A stretch of DNA of 27,851 nucleotides from CAZGCA01 sp964524145 (GTDB lineage: Bacteria > Hydrogenedentota > CAZGCA01). How positions within the stretch are numbered: position 1 is the first letter of the stretch; every line of letters starts with the position of its first letter. The translations under genes were made by a program, and so were the position numbers. Below are positions 14,490 to 21,825 of the stretch, piece by piece. Below the pieces are notes generated by a model. That model made no database searches. It saw only the letters and a list, made by a program, of their open reading frames with translations, and was not told the DNA's origin. Where the stretch lies: NCBI GenBank assembly GCA_964524145.1, contig CAZGCA010000080.1, positions 1 to 27,851 on the forward strand. Direction: 5' to 3'.

Positions 14490-14941
14490 ATGATAGAGAA
14501 CCTTTACGAGAAGCCGGTCAATCTCAGACATAAGATGAGCCTGATGGGGCATCACCACTTGTGTTTGCTGGGGTTCGAAGGGTTGCGCGACGAGCCCGAA
14601 TTCGCTGATGCGTACAAGGCGTTCATCGACGACCTGAGCGACGATCCGGAGACCGTCATCGAGACGATTTACGGATACGATCTTTTCTGCTACGTCTGCC
14701 CGTATTGGACGGACGAGGAGGGACGGTGCAGCACGGGTTGGGTCGACAAGATCGAGAAGGATGCCGAGGTGCGGCGGCTGCTCGGCGTCCGGGTCGGCGA
14801 GGAACATACGCTCGAGGAGCTGCAACGCCGCCTCGCTGCGGCCATCGACGAGGCGAAGTTCGCCGAGCTGTGCGGGCCGGGCAAGTTCGAATGCGCATGG
14901 TACCCGTTGGGACATTGTCTCGACGGCCTTCGTAAGCTAAG
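14490..14941 (+). CDS. DUF1284-type protein, 3' end lost in the assembly gap
   Basis: At least 150 residues are visible before the N run. The start LRHKMSLMGHHHLCLLGFEG resembles the RGHHLLCLLxFxG opening of DUF1284 proteins, and FCYVCPYW with a following Cys (GRCSTG) matches the later Cys cluster, so a metal or Fe-S site is plausible. The biochemical role is unknown. The start is supported by GAGGAG (14474-14479) and the promoter at 14402-14430. The visible end, CAWYPLGHCLDGLRKL, resembles the family C-terminus, so only a few codons are probably missing. The open frame continuing through the gap into the next gene is an artefact of the Ns. Confidence 0.75.
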
Positions 14942-15041
14942 NNNNNNNNNNNNNNNNNNNNNNNNNNNNNNNNNNNNNNNNNNNNNNNNNNNNNNNNNNN
15001 NNNNNNNNNNNNNNNNNNNNNNNNNNNNNNNNNNNNNNNNN
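14942..15041. other. Assembly gap of 100 N
   Basis: Exactly 100 N characters, a usual placeholder for a scaffold gap of unknown size. The true distance between the DUF1284 gene and the flavoprotein gene is not known, and a small gene could be missing. Confidence 0.98.
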
Positions 15042-15044
15042 GCA

Positions 15045-15605
15045 ATGGCCAAAGTTATCGGTTTCGTCGGGAGCCCGCGCAAGGGCGGCAACACGGACAC
15101 GCTCGTACAGGCGGTGCTGGCGGGAGCTGCGGACAAGGGCGCCGAGACGAAGATCTACTATCTGAACGATCTCGCAATCAAAGGCTGCCAGGGGTGCGAA
15201 GCGTGCAAGGACGATCAGGCCTGTGCGACAGACGACGAGATGCAGCCAATCTACAAGGAGATCATCGAGGCGGACGGCATTGTGATCGGGTCTCCGATAT
15301 ACGCCGCCTACCTCAGCGGTCAGACGAAGCTGTTCATGGACCGGTGGTACGCGTTCTTCGACCGCGACCTGGTCAGCTGGCTGCCTCAGGGCAAACGGTT
15401 CGTGCTGGTCATCACCTACGGCGACGAGGGGGACGAGGTGTATAACAGCGTGGTGGTAAGCCTGGGCACGCTCGTCCGGATGACGTCACCCGAATTGCTC
15501 GAGATCCTGGTTCTTTCCGGCACCGAAGACAAGGACTCCGCGTCACGCAACCGGGACATACTCCGGCGGGCGCGCCTGCTCGGCTACCGGCTGGCAGGGG
15601 AATAG
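15045..15605 (+). CDS. Iron-sulfur flavoprotein / NADPH-dependent FMN reductase family protein
   Basis: 186 residues from ATG 15045, just after the gap; an earlier start inside the gap cannot be excluded. The flavodoxin-like fold is shown by the FMN phosphate loop GSPRKGGNTDTL (9-20) and GSPIYAAYLSGQTK. A Cys cluster C-x2-C-x2-C-x5-C (CQGCEACKDDQAC) matches the compact [4Fe-4S] motif of the Isf group of iron-sulfur flavoproteins, known as electron carriers in anaerobes. It is followed 8 bases later by the URO-D-like gene, so the two are probably cotranscribed. A redox partner role for the neighbouring methyltransferase-like protein is possible but not shown. Confidence 0.87.
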   Translation: MAKVIGFVGSPRKGGNTDTLVQAVLAGAADKGAETKIYYLNDLAIKGCQGCEACKDDQACATDDEMQPIYKEIIEADGIVIGSPIYAAYLSGQTKLFMDRWYAFFDRDLVSWLPQGKRFVLVITYGDEGDEVYNSVVVSLGTLVRMTSPELLEILVLSGTEDKDSASRNRDILRRARLLGYRLAGE

Positions 15606-15613
15606 CCCGGCAG

Positions 15614-16759
15614 ATGACATCGAGAGAGCGGTTTAGAGAGACGCTGCTCTTCGGTCACCCGGACAAAGTCACACTCAGCCCTGGCGGACCCCGCGAGTCA
15701 ACATTAAGAATGTGGCGTACGCAGGGGCTGCCCGAGGGCGTTCCGCACGAGGCAGTGCTCAACCAGATACTCGAGGACGCCGGGGCTGAACCGATGGTGC
15801 CCAAGGGGTCGGCGCCGCAGATAGGCGTGGGCGTTTCGTTCCAGATGATCCCCACGTTCGAGGAGAAGGTGCTCGAACACAAGGACGGCCATTACATCGT
15901 TCAGGACTGGATGGGCGCGATCACCGAGATATCCGACGAGTACGACTATACGTATATCCGGTCGGCCAGAGATTTCGTCACCCGCAAATGGCACAAGTTC
16001 CCGGTCGAATCGCACGACGACTGGGAAGAGATGAAGACGCGTTACGATCCGAAGGGTCCGGGACGGTTCCCCGACGACTTCGAGGATAGGTGCCGCGCCT
16101 TGGAGAACCGTGATCACGTGTGCGCGATCCATTTCAACGGCCCCTTCTGGCAGATGCGCGAGTGGTGCGGCATGGAGAACCTCTGCATGCTCATGGCGGA
16201 CGACCCTGAGTTGGTCGATGAGATGGCCGCGTTCTGGACCGAGTTCGCTTCCGCAACGATGGCCCCGATACTCGAGCGCATCGAGCTTGACGCGGTCGCC
16301 CTGTCCGAAGACATGGCCTACAAAGGCCACAGCATGATCTCGCAGGCGATGGCGCGCAGGTACCTTCTGCCCTCGTACCGGCGTTGGGTCGAGGAGAGCA
16401 AGTCGAGCGGATGCCCGATAGTCATGATGGATTCCGACGGGTTCATAGAGGAACTCATCCCGATATGGATCGAAGGAGGGATCAACTGCTGCCACCCGAT
16501 CGAGGTCGCGGCCGGCAACGATATTGTCGAGTTTCGCGAGACGTTCGGCAGGAAGATGGCCTACATGGGAGGGATAGACAAGCGCGCTATCGCCAAAGGC
16601 GGCACGGTGATGGAGGCAGAAGTCATGCGTCTCGTGCCGCCGCTGCTCGAGGACGGCGGGTTTATTCCCGGCTGCGACCACGGCGTGCCGCCGGACATCT
16701 CATGGCCGAACTTCCTCGAGTACTTCCGGCTACTCGCCAGGCTTAGCGGCTGGATCTGA
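15614..16759 (+). CDS. Uroporphyrinogen decarboxylase-like (URO-D superfamily) protein
   Basis: 381 residues with the TIM-barrel pattern of the URO-D superfamily: N-terminal MTSRERFRETLLFGHPDKV, central HFNGPFWQMREWCGMENLCML, then DAVALSEDMAYKG, HSMISQAMARRYLLPSYRRW, GGINCCHPIEVAAGNDIVEFRE, YMGGIDKRAIAKG and the end GGFIPGCDHGVPPDISWPNF. The sequence is far from heme-pathway HemE and closer to the cobalamin-dependent methyltransferase-associated (MtaA/CmuA-like) branch. That branch is abundant in uncultured anaerobes and often acts on methylated or methoxylated compounds. His and Cys of CHPIE and CDHGV could bind zinc. No corrinoid protein is beside it, so the substrate is unknown. It is the last gene of its operon. 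Confidence 0.88.
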   Translation: MTSRERFRETLLFGHPDKVTLSPGGPRESTLRMWRTQGLPEGVPHEAVLNQILEDAGAEPMVPKGSAPQIGVGVSFQMIPTFEEKVLEHKDGHYIVQDWMGAITEISDEYDYTYIRSARDFVTRKWHKFPVESHDDWEEMKTRYDPKGPGRFPDDFEDRCRALENRDHVCAIHFNGPFWQMREWCGMENLCMLMADDPELVDEMAAFWTEFASATMAPILERIELDAVALSEDMAYKGHSMISQAMARRYLLPSYRRWVEESKSSGCPIVMMDSDGFIEELIPIWIEGGINCCHPIEVAAGNDIVEFRETFGRKMAYMGGIDKRAIAKGGTVMEAEVMRLVPPLLEDGGFIPGCDHGVPPDISWPNFLEYFRLLARLSGWI

Positions 16760-16840
16760 CCCGGCCATTTCCTGCAGTGAGAAGCGAGTTTCCCCTGTAA
16801 GGTTAACCCAGCACCTACCGCCCTATTCGGTCAGAGCAGC

Positions 16841-17659
16841 TCAGAGCGACATCACGGTTGAGAGCATGTTGCAGGGAAACGTGCTCTGCCACTTGAGGAA
16901 CTCGACATGACCATCCATATACAGGCAGTTGCCGCCGCCGGGAACGTGGTTGAACGTCGTTGCGCCGCCGTACACGGCGATCTCGTCCCACATCACGGCT
17001 ATCTCGCTTTGGGACTTGGCGCTTCCCGCGGGATTGTTAATATCCGTGATCAGAAACCGCTCGATACCTTCACGTAGCCTGTAGATTGGCGCGTGATCCT
17101 GATCTCTCATTGCACCGGTTGGGTCAACACTGATCGTGAAATATGCGAGTACCACTGCGGGGTTGAGGTCTGCCAAGGTAAAGGTCGGATCGTGAGGATC
17201 CTTGCCGCCGGGCACCGACAGAATTTCTTCTGTCAGCAGAGAACCCCAGTAGTAGTAGCTGCCACGCGCCAGCCGACACGGTTCCACGGGAAGGTCTGGA
17301 TTCCCGTCCCGATGGAAGTTTCTAAACACGCTTTCTGCGTCGGAGTCGGACGGGCAGACACAAACCCCCACGTCGGTGAGGTACTCCGGATAGATCGACG
17401 GGCCATTGAACGTGACGTCGCCCGCCGGCTTCGGCGGATCGTCGCAGTTCCATATCTTAATCGGCGGGAAACGGCCGTCCCACTCGTTGGCGTACATCTT
17501 GAACACCAGGCCCATCTGTTTGAGATTGTTCATGCACGTGATTCTTCTCGCGGCTTCGCGCGCCCTTGCCAGCGCCGGAAGCAGTATTGCCGCCAGAATG
17601 CCGATTATCGCGATCACCACGAGCAGCTCGATTAACGTAAAACCTGCTCCTGTTCTCAT
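16841..17659 (-). CDS. Prepilin-like protein with N-terminal methylation motif and H-X9-DG type C-terminus, paralog 1
   Basis: 272 residues. The class III signal GFTLIELLVVIAIIGILAAI begins near residue 6. The prepilin peptidase should cut between G and F, leaving the hydrophobic helix as the assembly stalk. After it come ARAREAARRITCMNNLKQMG and LVFKMYANEWDGRFPP, then a Cys-containing globular part and HVPGGGNCLYMDGHVEFLKW, the H-X9-DG type motif (ten residues between H and DG by my count). Such proteins are greatly expanded in Planctomycetes and related phyla and are thought to be exported by a type II secretion or pilus machine. GGAGGG at 17671-17666 is best spaced for ATG 17659; ATG 17662 is the alternative. 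It is downstream of a close paralog. Confidence 0.92.
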   Translation of the reverse strand: MRTGAGFTLIELLVVIAIIGILAAILLPALARAREAARRITCMNNLKQMGLVFKMYANEWDGRFPPIKIWNCDDPPKPAGDVTFNGPSIYPEYLTDVGVCVCPSDSDAESVFRNFHRDGNPDLPVEPCRLARGSYYYWGSLLTEEILSVPGGKDPHDPTFTLADLNPAVVLAYFTISVDPTGAMRDQDHAPIYRLREGIERFLITDINNPAGSAKSQSEIAVMWDEIAVYGGATTFNHVPGGGNCLYMDGHVEFLKWQSTFPCNMLSTVMSL

Positions 17660-17829
17660 CATACACCCTCCTTCCAACAGCGTAAGTCTCTCACAAAACC
17701 AGCTAACCCACCATCCGACGAGTTAAATGACCACCTCCCTTCTTACAATGTTTCGCGGCGCCAAATCGGGCGCAAACCATTCGCCTTGCCGTCAGCCCGG
17801 CAACGACCGTCACACAAGACATAGAATGA

Positions 17830-18681
17830 TCAGAAGACGGCCGCAAGCAATATCACGAGATTGTTGCAGGGGAACGTGCTCTGCCACTTGAGGAATTCGA
17901 CATGACCGTCGAAGTAGAGGCAGTTGCCTCCTCCTGGAACATGGTTGAACGTCGTTGCGTTATTGCTAGCAGCGATCTCGTCCCACATCACGGCTATCTC
18001 GCTTTGAGCCATGGCGCTCGCTGCCGGATTGTTTATGTCGGTGATCATGAACCGCTCGATGCCTTCCCGCAACCTGTACGCCGGCCCGAGATCCTGATCT
18101 CTCCACTTAGCATCGCCGCTAAGCCAAGCTAGCGCATAGGCACTCGCGAGCTCCGGATTGATGTCTCCGTACCCCAGGTCGGGAGACTGCGGGTCCACAC
18201 CAGGCTTGAGCAGGATATCCGGTGTGAGCATCCACCCCATGTAGTAGTAGCTGCCGCGCGCGAGACAGCAGACGTCCACCTTCCCGTCCTGCCCCGGTGA
18301 ATTGCCGGACCGGCAGGTTTCTTCCACGGGGTCGTAATCCCAATCCGGCAACGGCATCTTCTCCGCGTCCGAATCCGACGGACAAATCAGCACGCCCACG
18401 TCCGTGAGGTACTCCGGATAGATCGACTCACCATTGATAGTATTGTCGCCGGATGGATCGTCATTGCACGCCCATATTCTGATCGGCGGGAAACGGCCGT
18501 TCCACTCGTTGGCGTACATCTTGAACACGAGACCCATCTGTTTCAGGTTATTCATGCACGTGGATCGTCTCGCGGCCTCGCGCGCTCTGGCCAGCGCCGG
18601 AAGCAGTATCGCCGCCAGAATCCCGATTATCGCGATCACCACGAGCAACTCGATAAGCGTAAAACCGTTTCTTGTCTTCAT
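17830..18681 (-). CDS. Prepilin-like protein with N-terminal methylation motif and H-X9-DG type C-terminus, paralog 2
   Basis: 283 residues from ATG 18681, which follows GAGGAGG by five bases. The prepilin signal NGFTLIELLVVIAIIGILAA is near-identical to the paralog at 16841, as are MNNLKQMGLVFKMYANEWNG, SIYPEYLTDVGVLICPSDSD, LREGIERFMITDINNPA and HVPGGGNCLYFDGHVEFLKW. An extra Cys-rich insertion (ETCRSGNSPGQDGKVDVCCL, about 135-154) distinguishes it. About 170 bases separate it from the next gene; they hold no clear terminator. The pair is a tandem duplication, probably forming part of one surface or secreted structure. No pilus assembly genes are in the window. Confidence 0.92.
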   Translation of the reverse strand: MKTRNGFTLIELLVVIAIIGILAAILLPALARAREAARRSTCMNNLKQMGLVFKMYANEWNGRFPPIRIWACNDDPSGDNTINGESIYPEYLTDVGVLICPSDSDAEKMPLPDWDYDPVEETCRSGNSPGQDGKVDVCCLARGSYYYMGWMLTPDILLKPGVDPQSPDLGYGDINPELASAYALAWLSGDAKWRDQDLGPAYRLREGIERFMITDINNPAASAMAQSEIAVMWDEIAASNNATTFNHVPGGGNCLYFDGHVEFLKWQSTFPCNNLVILLAAVF

Positions 18682-19067
18682 CTGCGCCTCCTCTCCCTTG
18701 GATACGAGTAGATACAAGACTCTTCTTCAGCACAAAACGGTTTTCTACCTCCCCATCAAGACACAACCAAGGCATCACCTCCCCGAAGCACCATTCAACT
18801 GCACCACAAAACCAACTGCACCCACTCCTCCTCACTATCAAGACTACCATGTCGATAGAGTTCTTGTCAAGCGTTCGAGGAGATTCGCGGCGTCGAACTC
18901 GAGCACTGTGAGGCTATGCGGCGGGAAGGGCTGTGAGAGGACATTCCGGGAGGACATTCCGGGTTGTTCCCTCCACCGACGAGACTATGGCGACGTTCTC
19001 CGGCGAGTTCAGATTGTTGGCGGCCAAATAGCTGTCGTGGTTGAGTGTTTTCAGACGACAGTGCCGA
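18682..19067. other. Intergenic region upstream of the prepilin pair, with weak promoter candidate
   Basis: No gene is seen. On the minus strand a perfect TTGACA (18870-18865) is followed after 18 bases by a poor -10, TAGTCT (18846-18841), so a promoter for the prepilin pair is possible, with a leader near 150 bases. At 18935-18964 the word GAGGACATTCCGGG is tandemly repeated. No terminator for the upstream acyltransferase gene was found. Confidence 0.4.
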
Positions 19068-20249
19068 TCAGGGGCGAACCCGGCGCTTTTTCGGCCTCAT
19101 TCCGAAAAGAAACCGGGTCACGTTTGTCCGCTTTACGAGCACTTCGCACAGGACGATTATTGAGACAAGCGATGCGGTGCTGATGACGATGTATTTTGCC
19201 AGTATGCTCGCGTGCCATCGTACCACGTAGAATCCTATGACGACAATGACCGTTTGGTGCCATATATAGAACGGCAGTACAGTCTCGCTGGCGTAGTTTA
19301 GAAAGCGGTTGCTGAAGCTCAGGTACCTTCGCCCATAACTCAGAATCGCCACGATCCAGCACCAGGCGTTGAAGCCTTTTAGAAGCCGCCACAGAACTGC
19401 CGTGGCCGAGTAGCCGAACCCCAGATCAACGTCCTTGCCAAGGTAGTAGTAGGCGCCGACGCCCACAAGCACCAACATCGAAGGAACTCCGATGATGAGG
19501 GCTGCTTTGCCCTGCCTTTCTACCGCGCGCTCGAACCGCGGATGGGAGAAGAGCAGGTATCCGCATAGAAAGAATACGAGATACGCATATCGGTTCCAGC
19601 CACCCTCACCGTAGGTTTGCAGCGAGCTCTCCACACCGGCGATCGGGACGGCAAGAAGGAATATCGCCCCGGGCCGGTCGAAGAACGAGGCGATACTCGA
19701 AAGGACGCGCTTCCCGCTCTCTGTTCTGAGATAGAGAAAGAGCGGCAGCGAGACCATCGAGAAGCAGAAAAGAACGCCCAGGAACCACAGGTGGTGGCCC
19801 TGGCCGAACCACCCGAGACTGAAGTAGAACGGGAGGTTCTCGAAGAAGCGCGGATAGAATTGGAGGTACGTTCCGTCAAATCCCGAAAAGCTGACATGTT
19901 CGCAGTAGGCTTGAGGCGGGATGAGCACGCACAAGCCGAATATGAACGGGACGAGGAGCCGCCCGACCCGTTCCTTCACATACCGGCCTCCTGTCCGGAA
20001 ACCCAGAGCGAAGCAAGTGCCGGCTCCTGCAAGAACGAAGAAAAGGGGCATCATCCATTGAAGCGACAGGAACCCCACGAACACCATCATCGCGACGCTT
20101 TTCTGCTCGTTCTTGACGTGCCACCCCATGAAATCGAAGAACCTCGCGTTATGGAAGTAGAAAACGGTCAGCGTCACGAGTACCCTGAGCCAATCGACGT
20201 CGTAACGTCGCTGAGGTTTGCCCATCGTCGAACCAGTCGTCGCGCTCAT
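19068..20249 (-). CDS. Acyltransferase-3 family integral membrane protein, paralog 1
   Basis: 393 residues with about ten hydrophobic segments. The family opening is visible as RRYDVDWLRVLVTLTVFYFHNARFF, which carries the conserved His of helix 1. HHLWFLGVLFCFSM and ETVLPFYIWHQTVIVVIGF follow. Acyltransferase-3 proteins O-acylate sugars, peptidoglycan, lipids or antibiotics at the cytoplasmic membrane; the acceptor here is unknown. The end NVTRFLFGMRPKKRR is basic and almost identical to the neighbouring paralog. The start at ATG 20249 lies 40 bases after the upstream paralog; a second ATG at 20225 is possible, and neither has an ideal ribosome binding site. The two genes are probably one operon. 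Confidence 0.87.
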   Translation of the reverse strand: MSATTGSTMGKPQRRYDVDWLRVLVTLTVFYFHNARFFDFMGWHVKNEQKSVAMMVFVGFLSLQWMMPLFFVLAGAGTCFALGFRTGGRYVKERVGRLLVPFIFGLCVLIPPQAYCEHVSFSGFDGTYLQFYPRFFENLPFYFSLGWFGQGHHLWFLGVLFCFSMVSLPLFLYLRTESGKRVLSSIASFFDRPGAIFLLAVPIAGVESSLQTYGEGGWNRYAYLVFFLCGYLLFSHPRFERAVERQGKAALIIGVPSMLVLVGVGAYYYLGKDVDLGFGYSATAVLWRLLKGFNAWCWIVAILSYGRRYLSFSNRFLNYASETVLPFYIWHQTVIVVIGFYVVRWHASILAKYIVISTASLVSIIVLCEVLVKRTNVTRFLFGMRPKKRRVRP

Positions 20250-20289
20250 GGTGTAAGAGAGCAGAAACCTCCCCTGACGCCTTTCCTCG

Positions 20290-21459
20290 TCATCGAGGCA
20301 CGCGGCGCTTCTTCGGTCTCATCCCGAAGAGAAACCGCGTCACGTTCGTCGGTTTCACAAGCACCTCGCACAAGACGACCGTTGCGGCCAGCGACGCCGT
20401 GCTTATGATCAGGTACTTTGGCATCACGCCTGCCGGCCATCGTACCACGAAGAAGCCTATCACGACAATTACCGTCTGGTGCCATATATAGAACGGGAGC
20501 ACGGTCTCGTTGGCATACTGCAAGAGCCTGCTGCTGAAGTTGAGCCGTCTTCGGGCGAAGGCCAGGATGGCCACGAGCCAGAACCACGTGTTGAGACCGT
20601 GAAGCATCCGAAGCAGAACGTAGCCCGGCGAGTAGCCGCGGGCGGGTTCGCTATCGGTAACGAACAGAAGCAGGCGGATGGCCACGCAGCCTATCCCCAG
20701 CGCGAGAGCCGCCTTTCCGTGCCGCTCTATAGCTCGACCGAATCGCGGATCGGAGAAGATGAGGTACCCGTAAAAGAAGACGGTTATGTAGAAACAGAAG
20801 TTCGCCCAGTCGTTGACGAGAGTCTGCAGTCCCGGCCACGCGGGGCTGAGCGCGCCCTCGAAGACGGCCAACGGGACGGCGGGCAGCAGTATCGCGCCGG
20901 GCCGTTCGCAGAAGTCTGCGAGCCTGGAGACAAGGCGCCGGCCTCGCTCCTTTCTCAGGTAAAGAAAGATCGGCAGGGCCAGCAACGAGAACACAAACAG
21001 GTAGAGAAGGAACCAGAGATGTGCCCACTCGAATGAGACGGCATAGCCCGGCGTATTGAGATCGAACTTGAAGAACAGCGGATAGAACTCGAGGTAGGAT
21101 GTATGGTTTGCGGGGTCGCCTCGCAATATGCAGTACACCTGGGGCGGTACGATCACGAGCGTGCCGAAGATGAACGGAACGAAGAGGCGTCTGACCCGTT
21201 CTCGCGCGTACTCGGCGCCGGTCCGGAACGCGAGGGCAAACCATGTGCCGACTCCCGAGACAAGAAAGAGCAACGGCATGTGGAACATGTTGACAAGACC
21301 GATGAATACCTGTATACCGGCACTCACCGGATCGTTCTTGACATAGAACCGGTCCAAGTCGAAGATCCGCGCGGTGTGGAAGTAGATCAGCAGCAACACC
21401 GCCAGCACACGCAGCCAGTCTATGTCATGGCGTCTTTCAGGTTTCGGATCTCGGTTCAT
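20290..21459 (-). CDS. Acyltransferase-3 family integral membrane protein, paralog 2
   Basis: 389 residues, the same topology as its downstream neighbour. ERRHDIDWLRVLAVLLLIYF with the HTARIF His, HLWFLLYLFVFSLLALPIFL and ETVLPFYIWHQTVIVVIGFF are conserved. The middle (about 130-230) is much more diverged between the two than the C-terminal third, which fits acceptor differences or gene conversion at the 3' ends. The start at ATG 21459 follows a GGGGCAAG stretch. A good candidate promoter is at 21500-21529. No glycan or polyketide genes flank the pair, so the substrate cannot be guessed. Confidence 0.87.
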   Translation of the reverse strand: MNRDPKPERRHDIDWLRVLAVLLLIYFHTARIFDLDRFYVKNDPVSAGIQVFIGLVNMFHMPLLFLVSGVGTWFALAFRTGAEYARERVRRLFVPFIFGTLVIVPPQVYCILRGDPANHTSYLEFYPLFFKFDLNTPGYAVSFEWAHLWFLLYLFVFSLLALPIFLYLRKERGRRLVSRLADFCERPGAILLPAVPLAVFEGALSPAWPGLQTLVNDWANFCFYITVFFYGYLIFSDPRFGRAIERHGKAALALGIGCVAIRLLLFVTDSEPARGYSPGYVLLRMLHGLNTWFWLVAILAFARRRLNFSSRLLQYANETVLPFYIWHQTVIVVIGFFVVRWPAGVMPKYLIISTASLAATVVLCEVLVKPTNVTRFLFGMRPKKRRVPR

Positions 21460-21499
21460 CGTGTCTTGCCCCGCACATTGTACCGGCCACCATTGCGGA

Positions 21500-21529
21500 A
21501 TTGTAATTCAGTCCGGTTCTCATGATCAA
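21500..21529 (-). promoter_or_regulatory. Candidate promoter for the acyltransferase pair
   Basis: On the minus strand TTGATC (21529-21524), an 18-base spacer and TACAAT (21505-21500), about 40 bases before the start codon at 21459. A second TACAAT overlaps 21477-21482 but lacks a good -35. Confidence 0.5.
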
Positions 21530-21540
21530 GCTCAGCACCG

Positions 21541-21655
21541 AAATAAGGCATTTGCGTTGTGGCTGTTTTGGAGTGCGGTAGCTTGCTACCGCTGTTCTGT
21601 TGGACAGCTTGCTGTCCAATAAGCCGGACTCAAGCAAGCTTGCGCGCTCCACATC
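21541..21655. repeat. GGAGTGCGGTAGC-type intergenic repeat, copy 2
   Basis: Reverse complement of the repeat at 8740-8893: GGAGTGCGGTAGCTTGCTAC, GGACAGCTTGCTGTCC and GACTCAAGCAAGCTTGCGCG occur in the corresponding order. It lies between the acyltransferase pair and the tandem array. Bases 21656-21825, downstream of the array's last gene, hold no recognisable gene or terminator. Confidence 0.8.
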
Positions 21656-21825
21656 TGCTTGGGGGTCAATTCGACACCTCTGCCGTCCGAGAACACAAAA
21701 ACACGACGAATTGCCCACATCATTGGGGTAACAAGTCTCCTTGCCGCTTTGCATCATCCTCCCATAACAACATTTACCAGCAGCGCAGATGGCTCCGAAA
21801 TGGACTTTGGCAGGAAGATGGCCGG

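Noticed and set aside
14490..15605. Single 371-codon gene spanning the N run
   Set aside because: The frame is continuous only because the N run contains no stops. The two sides belong to different families (DUF1284 and flavodoxin-like), and an ATG follows the gap.
15704..16681. Minus-strand open frame (325 codons) opposite the URO-D-like gene
   Set aside because: The plus-strand gene has clear family motifs. The antisense frame shows shadow composition.
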